Position numbers and translations under genes: made by a program. Shown in pieces: positions 30,588-40,954 of a stretch of 44,834 nt of DNA. This DNA is from Nemertoderma westbladi (lineage: Eukaryota > Xenacoelomorpha > Nemertodermatida > Nemertodermatidae): the NCBI GenBank assembly GCA_032718475.1, contig JAUCBJ010007788.1, positions 1-44,834 on the forward strand, read 5' to 3'. How positions within the stretch are numbered: position 1 is the first letter of the stretch; each line of letters starts with the position of its first letter. A model generated the notes under the pieces. It was not told the origin of the DNA. It did no database searches and saw only the letters and a list, made by a program, of their open reading frames with translations.

Positions 30588-31857
30588 ACTTTTAAAAGGA
30601 TTTACCATATGGTATGCAACAACTGGAAAAGAAGGTGATGTTGACGACGACGACAATCAGACTCAGACACCCAGTCAGCGGTATATATCCAATGACCACA
30701 GCCCCAATCAGTTGAACTCACCATATAGGTGTACCAGTATTAGTCTAGGTCTAGGTACAAAGCCTACTGCGCATACCCTAAATGACACTGAGCAATAGGA
30801 TGGTCCATCATTGCACACATAGTAAATGCATACTGGATAAAGGCAACACTAACATATCAAACCTGGAACAACAAACACATCGATAACAGTGACCCTAATG
30901 AGCCGGGCCCAAGGTGAACTCAATCCTGCAAACAATGATGTTGATAACACGATAGATGCTGCTGAGCAACTTTCTTCTGATTCACCCTTACCGGTGGCAG
31001 AAGATTATCCACTGAGCACCACAAAACACAGAGAGCGACCATTTGGGGATTTACAGTGATTAAAAGCCATAAATCTAAACACAAAAATATGACAAAATGA
31101 AACAGAATGCCTATTTTTTATGGATAGCAACTTTCAATCATCTTGTCACTAACCAACTAAAAACCAGCATCACATATGATCTTGATCCCAACACCAAAAC
31201 ACTTATCAATAACTTAACGAGAGCTGCAAAGCAATTCATTCCCAATTATCTCAACTGGTTTTATAATAGTTGGACCCATGGACTTCTAGAATGTTATTTA
31301 TACCAGGACTGGAAACTAGGTAGCTATAGGTAAAATAAAAATACCAGTGGATGATATACACGTTTTTAGTGATTATTATATTAGTCATAATTAATTTTTA
31401 TATTTTTGTAGGGCTGCATATTATGACGTTTGCTTAAACCAATTATTGTGCAGCTACATAATAATGTGAGTGTGTGTATGCAACATTACATTTATAGTTC
31501 AGATCAGTATTTATGATATACTGTACAGTAGGCCGGATCATAAATACAAAAATGTTGGTCAATTTATTAGAGAATCTCAATTTAGTGGCTTCCAGATGTG
31601 CTGAATCCATTGCTGCATACCGTTTATTTCTAGCACTTCGCTATACTTTGCGTTATTTGCCTCAAAGATCCGAAAAATATCATCCAAACACTAAATGTTT
31701 TATCTACATAGTATTGAACACAAAAACACGTCCAACACATTAACAAAGGAAATTATAATTATCTCATCACATAAGGCAACATTAAGACAAATAGTTAAGG
31801 CCAAAACACCAATAACATAATAAAATAGCATTTAAGAAGTCAGTTTATAAGCCTTTG
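30588..31857. other. No recognised gene
   Basis: A short plus-strand frame near 30895-31059 (SPLPVAEDYPLSTTKHRERP) and one at 31097-31333 look faintly protein-like but match nothing I know. They may be scraps of mobile element genes. Confidence 0.3.
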
Positions 31858-32060
31858 AATTCTGATTTGGTATTGAAGTGAAGCATCAATTGGCACCATT
31901 TCAGGAGAACCCCAATATACCCATCGCGATCTTAACCTTCAAGGCAGATTCAGTTGACTTTTATTAAATGCTCCACAGCTTGATTGTGGCATGGAAATTG
32001 TTCAATGTTCACAAGAATATCCTCATCGAATGCAAGCCACACTGAAATGAGTATTCGAAA
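31858..32060 (-). pseudogene. Fragment of an uncharacterised repeat-borne protein (FPCH-NQAVE type)
   Basis: The minus strand reads AFDEDILVNIEQFPCHNQAV EH, then after stops a DRDGYIG and FNTKSEF. I recall a widespread invertebrate repeat-associated protein with FPCHTQAVERxVKLVTEAS, then RDGFIR and a FxTKxxF end, and this follows that order. In-frame stops show it is dead. Function unknown; the match is from memory. Confidence 0.4.
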
Positions 32061-32226
32061 TTACTTTAGTGATAACTACGTCCGCATAGAGCCGCCTCTT
32101 CTCGTCTTCGGCAGACACTAGTACGGACATCGGGGCGCGACCCATATAAGACTCGGGGTCAAGGTTTACAACCCGGATGTCTATCAATGCCTGAGTCTGT
32201 GGGTTTAGTGCGCCCCGGATGCCCAC
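32023..32226 (-). pseudogene. Fragment of a reverse-transcribing element polyprotein
   Basis: The minus frame reads GIRGALNPQTQALIDIRVVN and SVLVSAEDEKRRLYADV. A PQTQALIDVRVVDTD...VL-x-x-AExEKKRKY segment is one I associate with DIRS- or LINE-like polyproteins in animal genomes, downstream of the reverse transcriptase. The piece is GC-richer than its surroundings and ends abruptly at 32226. Low certainty on class. Confidence 0.4.
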
Positions 32227-32344
32227 GTCACACCGAAGAAATTAATATTAGTTTTGTGTATTAATTAAAGTAAATGATAATATTAAATCCATATACTTTT
32301 TGATATTAACTTAACAATATTAGATTTATATATATTTATTTTAG

Positions 32345-33283
32345 ATAAAGAACTCGACCTCCGATAACTACATCACTGGACTTAACGAAGCGGCTGATCT
32401 CATCTCCATGGCTGGTTGTATTCACTTATCGTTACTTTCTTTCTCGGTGGAGTCAATCCATGAACTGGTTACAGCTTTAACTAAATTCGTAGTCTTGGAT
32501 AGTTCCTTGGATTCTTGGATAGTCTTGGATGTGCATTTTGGTGAAATTTTGTTAAGAAGATAGGGTTAAGAAAAATTCCGGTTCCGGGTGGATGGAAAAT
32601 ATCGGTTCTGGTGCAGCCCTATAACGGAAATGCCCCCTATAATGTTTTTCTATAATTAATTCAGATTCCAGGCTGGACTTCAAACCTTTGGTTTACTGGA
32701 CGAAATACGAGAAAACAAATGTGCATGGAAACAAGCATATGTGTATTCGCCCCTTGGTGTCACTGCAGAAGTCTCGACACATTTATGATGTCACATATTC
32801 AACAGATCAGAGCAAGCAGCGCAAGGAGAGAAGGATTATGTTGTATTGGTGCGATTTCTTACAGGATTTAGAAGGTAATATAATTGAAATTATTTTTTTA
32901 TTATATTTTTATTATATTTATATTTATCTATTATATTTATATTTATCTATTATATTTATATTTATCTATTATATTTATATTTATTTATCTATTATATTTA
33001 TTTTTTAGAGGGTGAAGTTGGTCCTGAAACTAAGCAGCCTTTGGGACTGGAGGATATGCTGTCTTTTGCAACTGGTGCCGCTACAGTTCCACAGCTGGGC
33101 TTTCCTGTCACACCGACTGTCGAGTTTCCACATGCTGATGATCGAAATGAGTGGTATACCGATCTACCACTCACTAATACGTGTGCCCTTACGTTACAAT
33201 TGCCTGTCATTGAAAACTATGTGAAATTTAAAACAATTATGTTGAGATGCTTGGATATTGTTACTACATTTTCAGCCGATTAG
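32345..33283 (+). CDS. HECT-domain gene, 3' end, three exons
   Basis: Likely exon A 32345-32540 (after TATTTTAG; SDNYITGLNEAADLISMAGC), donor GTGAAA. Exon B 32665-32874 has RLDFKPLVYWTKYEK and RRIMLYWCDFLQDLE. The intron 32875-33008 is GT-AG, 134 bp, made largely of TATATTTATCTATTA repeats. Exon C 33009-33283 has LGLEDMLSFATGAATVPQLG and TNTCALTLQLPV, and ends at TAG. Exon phases agree across both introns (A-B by inference). The TNTC-x-LxLP motif holds the HECT catalytic Cys, so this is the C-lobe of a HECT ubiquitin ligase, more typical than the copy at 24561. The 5' part is missing or too diverged to see. A transposase-like fragment lies downstream in converging orientation, as in the element at 23129. 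Confidence 0.65.
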
Positions 33284-33359
33284 AATACTGTAAATATTAA
33301 TAATTAAAGTTAAATATAATGGATTAAATCGCTTGGTCAAACCAAGCCTGCTATGATCC

Positions 33360-33650
33360 AAAATCGAACAAAATCGCCTCCGCTTTGCAGGACATTGCTT
33401 TCGCCGTGAGGACCAGCCAGTGCATAATCTTGTACTTTGGCAGCCTCACGGAGTGAATACGCATGGTGGACAGCCCATGACTTTCTTGAGACGCATCTTA
33501 AAGGACACTGGCCTTAAAGATGCGGATGATCTAGCAAATGTCATGGGTGATAGGGAGTTGTGGCGGTGCAATTTTGTTGACAAGCCGGCACAGCATTCTT
33601 AAAAATGCAGCTGCAATGCAGCATGCCGATCCTAGTAGTAGTAGTAGTAG
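33360..33650 (+). pseudogene. LINE (RTE/L2-like) 3' end with TAG-repeat tail
   Basis: The frame 33360-33602 reads NRLRFAGHCFRREDQPVHNL, LRRILKDTGLKDADDLANV and MGDRELWRCNF, then TAA. RLRFAGHC-x-R followed by a DxxxW segment is the usual extreme C-terminus of RTE/L2-type LINE proteins. The 3' tail ends in about six TAG units. The 5' truncation at about 33350 is typical of target-primed insertion. Related pieces lie at 1100, 6772 and 17905. Confidence 0.78.
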
Positions 33651-33654
33651 TGCT

Positions 33655-33813
33655 ATGATCCCTTCTTATTATTCGAATAGAAACATGTATTCCTATATTG
33701 GTCAATAAACGCTGAGTTTCTGAATAAGTATATCCCTTGAAATACGAATCTTCGATTGTAGTACTATAAACTTTATGGTTAGAGTTGTCACCGACATCCA
33801 TAGCAAAACCCAA
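33655..33813 (-). pseudogene. N-terminal fragment of an integrase-type transposase, second family member
   Basis: The minus frame from 33813 reads IEDSYFKGYTYSETQRLLTN, then GIHVSIRIIRRD. The pattern YF-x-x-G-(F/Y)-x-Y-x-E-x4-L-x3-GI-x-(I/V)-S-x3-(L/I)-x-R is shared with the N-terminus of the transposase at 28299 (YYFSSGFDYKEILEFLKLSG). The fragment stops where the LINE tail begins (33650). Sequence differs enough to be a separate family rather than a recent copy. Confidence 0.5.
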
Positions 33814-33997
33814 TTACGAAGTAGCCTATCACTGTATCAGCCTATTCCTAAAAGGGATCTAGGGGTCTTAACCTAGAATGATAAAAATAACCTGGTAGTG
33901 TACAAATTTAGGAATCGCGTAATTTTTCTTGAAATTAATATCTCATATCTCTCCAAATCACGTACACGTTTCGACCTTACTGGGTCTATCAGCGTGG

Positions 33998-34060
33998 TGT
34001 CGGATTCGAACCTGGGACCTCGAGGTGGAAGCCGAGACTACAACCACTAGGCCACAGGTT
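33998..34060 (-). mobile_element. tRNA-like SINE head, copy 1
   Basis: The minus strand has an A box TGGCCTAGTGGTTGTAGTC and a B box GGTTCGAATCC. Between them is a hairpin-like CTCGG-CTTCCAC-CTCGAG that would place TCC as anticodon, suggesting a tRNA-Gly-like origin. The acceptor stem does not close, so it is a SINE head and not a working tRNA gene. Confidence 0.65.
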
Positions 34061-34410
34061 CTTGCGATATGGATTATTAATTTCTAAGCCAGCTGCCATT
34101 TTATTAGCCCCTGATTTTTGATTATTGATAGTAAAAAGTGTTGGCAAGCTGTATTTTTCGAGGTGTTTTGTTATTATACATTTATTATAGGAATGGATCT
34201 AGTGGTCTTAACCTCGAATGATAAATTTATTTTACCGAAAATAACGTATCTTTTATTGGCGCAATTGTAGGACTAATCCCATCACATGCGTACTTTATAA
34301 CCGGGTTGTGTACAAATTTAGGAATCGCGTAATTTTTATTGAAATTAATATCTCATATCTCTCCAAACCACGTACGCGTTTCGACCTTACTGGGTCTCAT
34401 CAGTGTGGTG

Positions 34411-34473
34411 TCGGATTCGAACCTGGGACCTCGAGGTGGAAGCCGAGACTACAACCACTAGGCCACAGGTTCT
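34411..34473 (-). mobile_element. tRNA-like SINE head, copy 2
   Basis: Same head as at 33998, same orientation, near identical over A and B boxes; shorter 3' part, joining directly to TTGTACACTACCCGG at about 34518. Confidence 0.65.
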
Positions 34474-34723
34474 TGAGATATGGAGTATTAATTTCAAAGC
34501 CAGCTGCCATTTTATTTGTACACTACCCGGTTAAAAAGTATGCATGTGATGGGATTAGTCCTACCAATAAAAGATAAATTATTTTCGGTAAAATAAACTT
34601 ATCATTCGAGGTTAAGACCCCTAGATATCTTCCTATAATAAATGTATAATAACAAGAAAAATAATCAAAAATCAGGGGCTAATAAAATGGCAGCTGGCTT
34701 TGAAATTAATACTCCACATCTAA

Positions 34724-34796
34724 AGAACCTGTGGCCTAGTGGTTGTAGTCTCGGCTTCCACCTCGAGGTCCCAGGTTCGAATCCGACACCACGCTG
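34724..34796 (+). mobile_element. tRNA-like SINE head, copy 3, inverted
   Basis: Same head on the plus strand (CTGTGGCCTAGTGGTTGTAG, then CCAGGTTCGAATCCGACACC). Confidence 0.65.
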
Positions 34797-35257
34797 ATGA
34801 GACCCAGTAAGGTCGAAACGCGTACATGGTTTGGAGAGATATGAGGTATTAATTTCAAGAAAAATTACGCGATTCCTAAATTTGTACACTACCCGGTTAT
34901 AAAGTACGCATGTGATCCAATAAAAGATAATGTTATTTTCGGTAAAATAAACTTATCATTCGAGGTTAAGATCCCTTCCTATAATAAATGTATAATAACC
35001 AAACACCTCGAAAAATACAGCTTGCCAACACATTGTTACTATCAATATTCCTAAAAGTACCTATTACAAAAAGGGGCTATTGGTCTGTAAATGACAAAAG
35101 ACAGTGCAGCAGGGATGCAGTTGGATAATGACTAAAAGTCAGTAGGTGTCTGACAGGATAGCTTTTGAGTAACTACTGCTGTAATGATAGATAAAGTCTA
35201 CATTATATGTCCCTCCCTATCTGCTTAAACGGTTAAATGAAATAAAAGTACTTGTAC

Positions 35258-35540
35258 TGTTAGTAAAAAAAAAAAGAAAAAAAATTCTTCGGCCACTAGG
35301 CAAGGGATTACGCACAAAGTCTGACGACTTATTTCCAGTGCGGTCCCCCCAGAAATTTACTCCCCAGAGGAAACTCCAGTACTCATTTAGCTACCACTTA
35401 TGGATGCAAGACAGAGATGCGCCCTGGCTGGTCCCTTTAAAGCATTCGTGCCGAAACGAAAACTGCCCTGGCCCATGTGAGGATCGAACCCACGACCTAC
35501 GGGAGATATGAATTCAATTCAACTACTACACCAAAGTGGA
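35258..35540 (-). mobile_element. Second tRNA-derived SINE family, near full length
   Basis: The minus strand starts TTTGGTGTAGTAGTTGAATT (A-box-like) and has GTGGGTTCGATCCTCACATG (B box). The body has GGGCGCATCTCTGTCTTGCA and GTCGTCAGACTTTGTGCGTA. It ends in a T-rich tail (TTTTTTTTCTTTTTTTTTTT). The same body is inserted at 2619-2790. Confidence 0.75.
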
Positions 35541-35674
35541 AGAACCCTAGGTCAACAGTACTGCTGCAGTGTGCACTCAGCAGTGCTGTATGGTTTGATA
35601 CAGCGTAAGTGTAGGCCTACAGTATGGGTACCTGTCTTCTGGTTCAAAATTCCCTCCAATAACATATATTAATT

Positions 35675-35940
35675 AATTATGAGTATTTTTTTAGATAACG
35701 AAAAAAAGAAATACTCCAAATTATTTGTCAGAATAATTAGGTGTATTTTTTTGAAGAAAAAAAAAAGTACAGCTAAATATTTGTGTAAATAATTAGGGTA
35801 TTTTTTTTTAGATAAAGAAAAAAGAAATACTACAAATTATTTGTCTGAATAATTAGGTGTATTTTTTTTGAAGAAAAAAAAGTACAGCTAAATATTTGTC
35901 TAAATAATTAAGTGTACTTTTTTTTAGAAAAAAAATAAGA
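35675..35940. repeat. A/T-rich tandem repeat, period about 120 bp
   Basis: Units alternate ACTCCAAATTATTTGTCAGAATAATTAG and AGTACAGCTAAATATTTG-type halves separated by T8-A8 blocks; roughly two and a half copies. Confidence 0.65.
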
Positions 35941-36769
35941 ATTCAAATGTGGCCGCAATCAGCCACGGTACATGAGGGCCTGCTTAGTAAGCTACTACTA
36001 TTGATTGAATAGATAGGCCCAAACTGCAAAGAAGTATGTTCCTTGCCAATTTTATTTCTATCCCAGACAGTAAGCAAATATCAACTGATAGTTTGCAATG
36101 TATTATTACCCGTCAGCTGAATAGCTCTTCCCAGTGAATCCCACAGGAATATCAATATCCATAACCATAATGTTACTCACTGCTGTGTTAGGTAGGAGGC
36201 GAGCTGATTGAATATTAAGCACTGGGCCGTTCAAATGTTTTATAGGTTAATAATAATGACATGTAGGGGCTGGTATTAGTTTCTCTCAGACTGTTGTGTT
36301 GTGTTGACTGGAGTTGTGTTCCGATTATTTATCTTCTATCTTTTTGTGAAATATCAGTCGCAATACGACTGATATTAAGGTATTTTGTATTTTCTCCAAT
36401 TTATATAGTATTTTTTTGTAACTATGCCTATCATGGAATTATGTACATAGTGTACTACAGTAATTGTGATAGGGTAGTAAGTACTAGGGTTTTATACAGC
36501 GGTGGTTCTTGGTAATTGGCCTTTTATTTGTCGGATTACTGATGTATCAGCTGACATTTTATGTGCTGTTTCATGTATTTGAGTTTTCCATGACTATGAC
36601 AGCTTATTATCTATAGTTATGCTTAAATATTTGATTTCTGTTGATTGTGTAATTATTTTATTATGCAGTAATGAGTTATTATGCAGTTATAATTGTTAAT
36701 ATCAGTGGTTCTTTGGGGTGATAATAATATAAGTTCTAATAAATATAAGGTCTTTTGTCTAAATAATCT
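35941..36769. other. No recognised feature
   Basis: AT-rich; short frames only. It may be decayed 3' sequence of the LINE fragments to the right. Confidence 0.3.
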
Positions 36770-37180
36770 AAGTTTTTTTTATGTATTAAGTTGCATGCAT
36801 AATGTCCCAAATAGCTTCCTAATGTTAATTATTTGATCATTTAGTATTTTTATAGCAATTGCTGGATTTTTATCTGAACAGTATTTGAAGTGTATCATCT
36901 GCATATTGTAAGGTTTCTAAGTTGAGTTTGTCTGCAATATCATGAACATAAATTGGAAAGAATAACGGTCCCTGTTTTGTTCCCATGGTATATCCCTGTT
37001 GCCCATTTTCATATTATTGTTTGTAACTTTATGGCTAGAGATCGATCACTTAAGTAACTTTTAATTAGGATTGTTGCATTTGATTTGAATCCTATTTCTT
37101 GCAGCTTTTTTTAAAAGTATTGTGTTCAAGAGAGTTGAATTCCTTAGAGAGGTCAAGGACTCCAACAGCAATATAATTAT
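36770..37180 (-). pseudogene. LINE reverse transcriptase fragment with YADD motif (Jockey/CR1-like)
   Basis: On the minus strand, pieces in several frames are in the right order for a reverse transcriptase: VGVLDLSKEFNSLEHNTFKK, IGFKSNATILIKSYLSDRSL, an MGTKQGP-like turn, then YVHDIADKLNLETLQYADDT. YADD is the polymerase active site. Several frameshifts and stops show an old, dead copy. Confidence 0.72.
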
Positions 37181-37199
37181 TATTGTCTAATTCGTGCCC

Positions 37200-37640
37200 C
37201 CATGATTCAATTGCATACATAACTGCATCTTAACACTTTGAATGGTTCTGTGTCTCCATCAACAGTAGAGATAAATGTTGTCAAACCATCATATACTGAT
37301 CTGATTGCTGCAATAATTTAATCAGGATTCCCATATAATGAAAGTATGCTGAACGTATGTGAGCGAGAGACTGAATCAAAGGCCTTGAAGAAGTCAACAA
37401 AGATAACAGCCAGATATGCCTGTCTTTCTTTTTTGATAACTCTTCAATTACCCTTCGTCAAAATGTGTCAAAATCGGTTCCATGGACCCACACCCTTTAC
37501 AGAACCCATTTTGATGTCCACAGAGCAGTCTCTCAATGGGATCCCTGATGCCATTTAATATAATTTTATTGTATAGCTTTGCAGCAATCGCGATTAATGA
37601 GATTCCCCCACAAACGAACCATATTGCCATTAAACCCATT
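37200..37640 (-). pseudogene. LINE reverse transcriptase fragment, second family
   Basis: The minus strand reads GISLIAIAAKLYNKIILNGI, then LLCGHQNGFCKGCGSMEPIL. In another frame follow VIFVDFFKAFDSVSR-type residues near 37390. This is the N-terminal fingers-palm part of an RTE-like reverse transcriptase (NR-I-x-xQNGFRxGR). It is a different family from the fragment on its left and lies directly beside repeat copy 2. Confidence 0.68.
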
Positions 37641-37962
37641 TATTTTATGCCATGTTATGAAATGTAATTTCATTTATGATTTATTTTACAACATTGTTTT
37701 AGGATTATCTATATGTATACTCTCTATTTTTATTGTTATTCATTTAATTTTATTGACTAAAAGGAAAATATTAAATTATAGAACTCAATAGTTGGGAACC
37801 CACGTTTAATTTGCATTATTCTATTGCTGAAGTGTTTGACCATAAATAAATTAATACTTGCTCCAATGGTATACCATTGATTATGACAGCTGCAGGAGTA
37901 AGTACTGTCTGTACCTGTTCGTTTGTGTAGGCCAACCTATCGGTGACTATTTGTTGCCATCG
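37637..37962 (+). repeat. Long interspersed repeat, copy 2, left part
   Basis: Similar to 1431-1820 of copy 1 and cut at GTTGCCATCG by the Mutator-like element. The last ten bases (37953-37962) are the left target duplication. Confidence 0.75.
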
Positions 37963-38483
37963 GGTGCTGCTAAATTCACTCCACAGACTCGACATAAGCT
38001 GAGGGTAAGGTAGAAAGCAGTAACAGCCAATACAATTACAGGAGGCGCTTAGTTGCTAAGATGCACTGTCAAGACAACAGTATAAATAATAACATAAACA
38101 GCTGGGATTAAATAGGCTTGCAGTTACACATCACAGACTGATTGCTTACTTACAGACTGTCTTCTGATAAAGTATTATATTTAGTTATATAGTCATAGTC
38201 TTACGGCATAGTCGGCGTCAATAATTATTGAAATCTGTCGTATTAAAATTTACTTTACGCAGAATATTATGGTTAGAATTTCCATTTCAATGCAGCTATT
38301 TCTAACCAACCTGCCGTATATGTAACGCTGTCGGTATTTTCTCAAAAGCTTGGTATGAACTACTGTATATATTGTACAGTATATGTCCATCTGCCATAAA
38401 TCAGCAGTTCCACGCGCAGTTTCGAGAATTTACATAGTTATAAAGGTCGTAAGTGTAAGTTTGTGAAAAATAGTCTCAGTCAA

Positions 38484-38815
38484 AACAGGACGAGCGCAAC
38501 GAGGCTTTTAATGAAGACGAGTACTGCGTTTACTATATATAACCCTAAACCGCCTGATATACAGTAGCATATTGAAAGAGTTATCATTTTGTTCAAAACT
38601 GGGAGTGGAATGTTGTAAGCTATATATTTTGATGACAAGATGTACAGGAAGAGCGCAAGGAGTGTTTTAATGAATACGAAAAGTGCGTTGAATATACTCA
38701 TAAACCAGCTGGTTTAGCACTCTGAAGGATAATATATGAATTTGTTCAGAACAGGTGGAATGTTGTAAGATGTATAATTGGTGATCAGATATACAGAACG
38801 AGAGCAATTATGCTT
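38484..38815. repeat. Tandem duplication of about 155 bp in the MULE
   Basis: ACAGGACGAGCGCAACGAGG, ACAGGAAGAGCGCAAGGAGT (about 38642) and a partial ACAGAACGAGAGCAAT (about 38793) begin successive units sharing GGAATGTTGTAAG and an AACCAGC/AACCGCC block. Confidence 0.6.
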
Positions 38816-38816
38816 T

Positions 38817-38836
38817 TTAACCCTTTCGTGCGGGCA
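38817..38836. mobile_element. Possible piggyBac-like end (TTAA then CCCTTTCGTGCGGGC)
   Basis: TTAA followed by CCCTTT is the layout of piggyBac ends. No second end was found, and the DNA from here to about 39290 replaces the expected rest of the MULE transposase. Weak on its own. Confidence 0.25.
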
Positions 38837-39293
38837 TATTTTATATATTTGATTATATTTTATAATTAGACCACCCACCCCCCCCCCCTCATTTAGCGTA
38901 CAGTATAATTTATGATGGAACCATATCCCAAAGAGGCAACGTATGTCCCTAAACTAGTATGGTTACGACATAACAGACGACGAGGCCAGTGATTCCCATG
39001 AATCCGAATATTCCGAATCCTCGGATGTGTCAAGTAGTAGTGATAATCTCCCGAAACGGCTTTCACTTCAACATTTGATAGAATAGATACCCGTAACATG
39101 TAAACAAACAACAACGTCCATCCCTGCGCTGTGTTTGATGTCGGGAGAACGTAGCGAGTGGTGTTCGTCCAAGGGATACCAGATACAGATATAGTGTACA
39201 GTATGTCCCCCAAAGCAAGCCCTACATTTTGGAGAACAGCTTTGCATTTGAGGCATATCATAATGTAGGCCCTAGCCTACACTCTACAGTATC

Positions 39294-39745
39294 TTAGACT
39301 TCAGTCATTCCTCCTCTAGGAACCACTCCCGTCCACTCACGGACCCAACGCAGGCACAAAGACAACGGCTCTTCGCCGTCCCCGTCGACCAGGAGAAGGG
39401 CAACAGGCACGTACATGACGTTGCCCTTCACAACCAGCAAATTCAGCGTCAGGTTGAACCTGGTTGTCTTGTACGTCCCGTCAAGCAGTACGCACATGTC
39501 GCCGTAGCGATGCAACAACTGGACTCCCTGACGCGGAACTACTGCCATGGCGAGATGCTGGCCATCCGCCGGGTACCGGACCTGCACGAAGCAGCCCCGA
39601 TTCCGGTAGTGGTCCACCAAACTCGCCAACTGGGCGACATCATGAGCCTCCGTACTCGGGGTCCCGACGTCTCGCCGATGCCTTTGGACCATGTTGCTGA
39701 GGTCCTTTTGTGTCATGAAGTACATGTAAAAGCATAATATAAAGT
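39294..39745 (-). pseudogene. MULE transposase, third coding part, truncated
   Basis: The minus frame reads TQKDLSNMVQRHRRDVGTPS, GDMCVLLDGTYKTTRFNLTL and VMYVPVALLLVDGDGEEPLS. The LLDxTYKTTRYxLPL motif with the first catalytic Asp is typical of metazoan MULE transposases. The frame ends at a TAA near 39294, before the second catalytic Asp and the Glu. The 5' boundary is unsure: the best acceptor (TTTTTCAG, near 39762) does not give a matching phase with the likely donor at 40099. Confidence 0.75.
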
Positions 39746-40099
39746 AAATTTTACAGACTGAAAAATTAACCAATTTATTAATTAAGCAATTAAAGGACAT
39801 TACACATTATATATATATAACTATAACTAATAAACCATAAAAAATAATATGAAAAACTATAAAATTAAATAATAGCTAAAAGGTATGTCAATTTAATAAC
39901 GTAAATAAATTTTTGTGATCAGCGTAATCAGCTCTGTCTAAATTACTATAGTGTATTTTTATCGTCTCAACTCTCTATCACTACCTGTATACAAATTATC
40001 ATTTGTTTGACTACCAAATAACGTTGGTAAAACTAAATATAAAAAAAATATATAGAGGTATACTTCAAACAATAACGATAGGCCTGCCACCAACAATAC

Positions 40100-40531
40100 C
40101 AACCGCCTAGAGCTCAAGTCCGGCATCTCTGCAAGACGCGTGTCCGACACCATTCCCTCCACGAAGACCTCGTTGGCTCGGCGTAGTGCGGGAATGGAGT
40201 AAAACCCAGCAGCAACTTGCGACTTCATGTAGGCCATGACATCATCCGTAGTCCGCTGGAATGGACGGGCCGCATCACCGACTAAGTGGGCGGCGTGGGA
40301 ATGTACGTCGGGGACCATAACCCAGTAGACTGTTAGGCCCCCAACATCGCCATAGTGGCACTCCCCGGTGGCAGAACCAAGACGAAGGACCTCCTTGACG
40401 TCACTGGCAGCCTTCCTCTTCATTCTGCTGGTGGGGTTGCCACCAACAGCAAAGTCGGGGAACGCAACAACTTTCTTGATTGCAATCTCCGACTTACATT
40501 CCCCCTTCATCGTATTATTCCTGACGCCGGC
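40100..40531 (-). CDS. MULE transposase exon 2
   Basis: The acceptor CATTCCTTAG precedes 40531. The exon reads AGVRNNTMKGECKSEIAIKK, then CHYGDVGGLTVYWVMVPDVH and SHAAHLVGDAARPFQRT. The HxHxAHLVG pattern belongs to the N-terminal zinc-finger-like region of MULE proteins, and the end (PDLSSRRL) fits the RRFxPTxxD joint. A donor TTG|GTATTG at 40099 gives 144 codons in phase 0. 40% more GC than its flanks by eye, as expected for coding DNA. Confidence 0.68.
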
Positions 40532-40954
40532 CTAAGGAATGCAATGCAAACATAATGAAATAAAACTAAGTTGACTCAATAATAAAGATAAAATTACTAT
40601 CTATTATATCAAAAAAGAATAAACAATGCATTGCGTGAGTCGAGCAAGCTATATTATTATAAATTATTAAAATTTGAGAATAATATTCAAGGATGTGTTT
40701 AAATCAATCACAGTGAGCAGTATTCATTGAGGTTTGTATAGCAAACCACTCTGTACCGTACACGTGTATCGTGTCCGTGTATCTGGTACATGTATTGTAT
40801 ATCACCTAATCACCATAAATATATGTGTCATAGGCCTACAAAGTAAGATTTAGTAGAAATATTTTACCGGTACTAATAAATAGTACTACTAATAGTTCGT
40901 AGAGCTGTAGAACTCTAGAACAAAGAACACTATATAATAATAAAGTTCACATAC

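Larger units (their letters stand above)
33840..35050. repeat. Cluster of tRNA-like SINE copies in direct and inverted order
   Basis: Three copies of one unit start near GTGTACAAATTTAGGAATCG (33899, 34309, and reversed at about 34886). A shared leader, GTCTTAACCTCGAATGATAA, lies at about 34208 and, reversed, at 34597 and 34956. The third copy and its flank (34617-35040) are inverted against the first (33896-34205), so the cluster could fold on itself. Open frames in it (FEPGTSRWKPRLQPLG) are read-through of the repeat and not genes. Confidence 0.75.

Noticed and set aside
31097-31333. 78-codon frame MKQNAYFLWIATFNHLV
   Set aside because: Length expected by chance in AT-rich DNA and no recognisable motif; kept only as a remark in the region note.
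32934-33002. Tyr/Ile/Leu-rich extension of the second HECT exon
   Set aside because: It is read-through into a 134-bp GT-AG intron made of TATTTATCTAT repeats; the frame resumes correctly after the intron.
34724-34796. Genuine tRNA-Gly gene
   Set aside because: A and B boxes are present but the acceptor and T stems do not close, and three copies share long non-tRNA flanks, so these are SINE heads.
34308-34889. Two similar proteins containing FEPGTSRWKPRLQPLGHR
   Set aside because: They are translations of the tRNA-like SINE cluster, which lies in both orientations.
38893-39261. piggyBac transposase on the minus strand near the TTAA-CCCTTT end
   Set aside because: The frame shows a few Cys residues but no convincing piggyBac core or C-terminal zinc pattern; only the end-like motif is reported, at low confidence.
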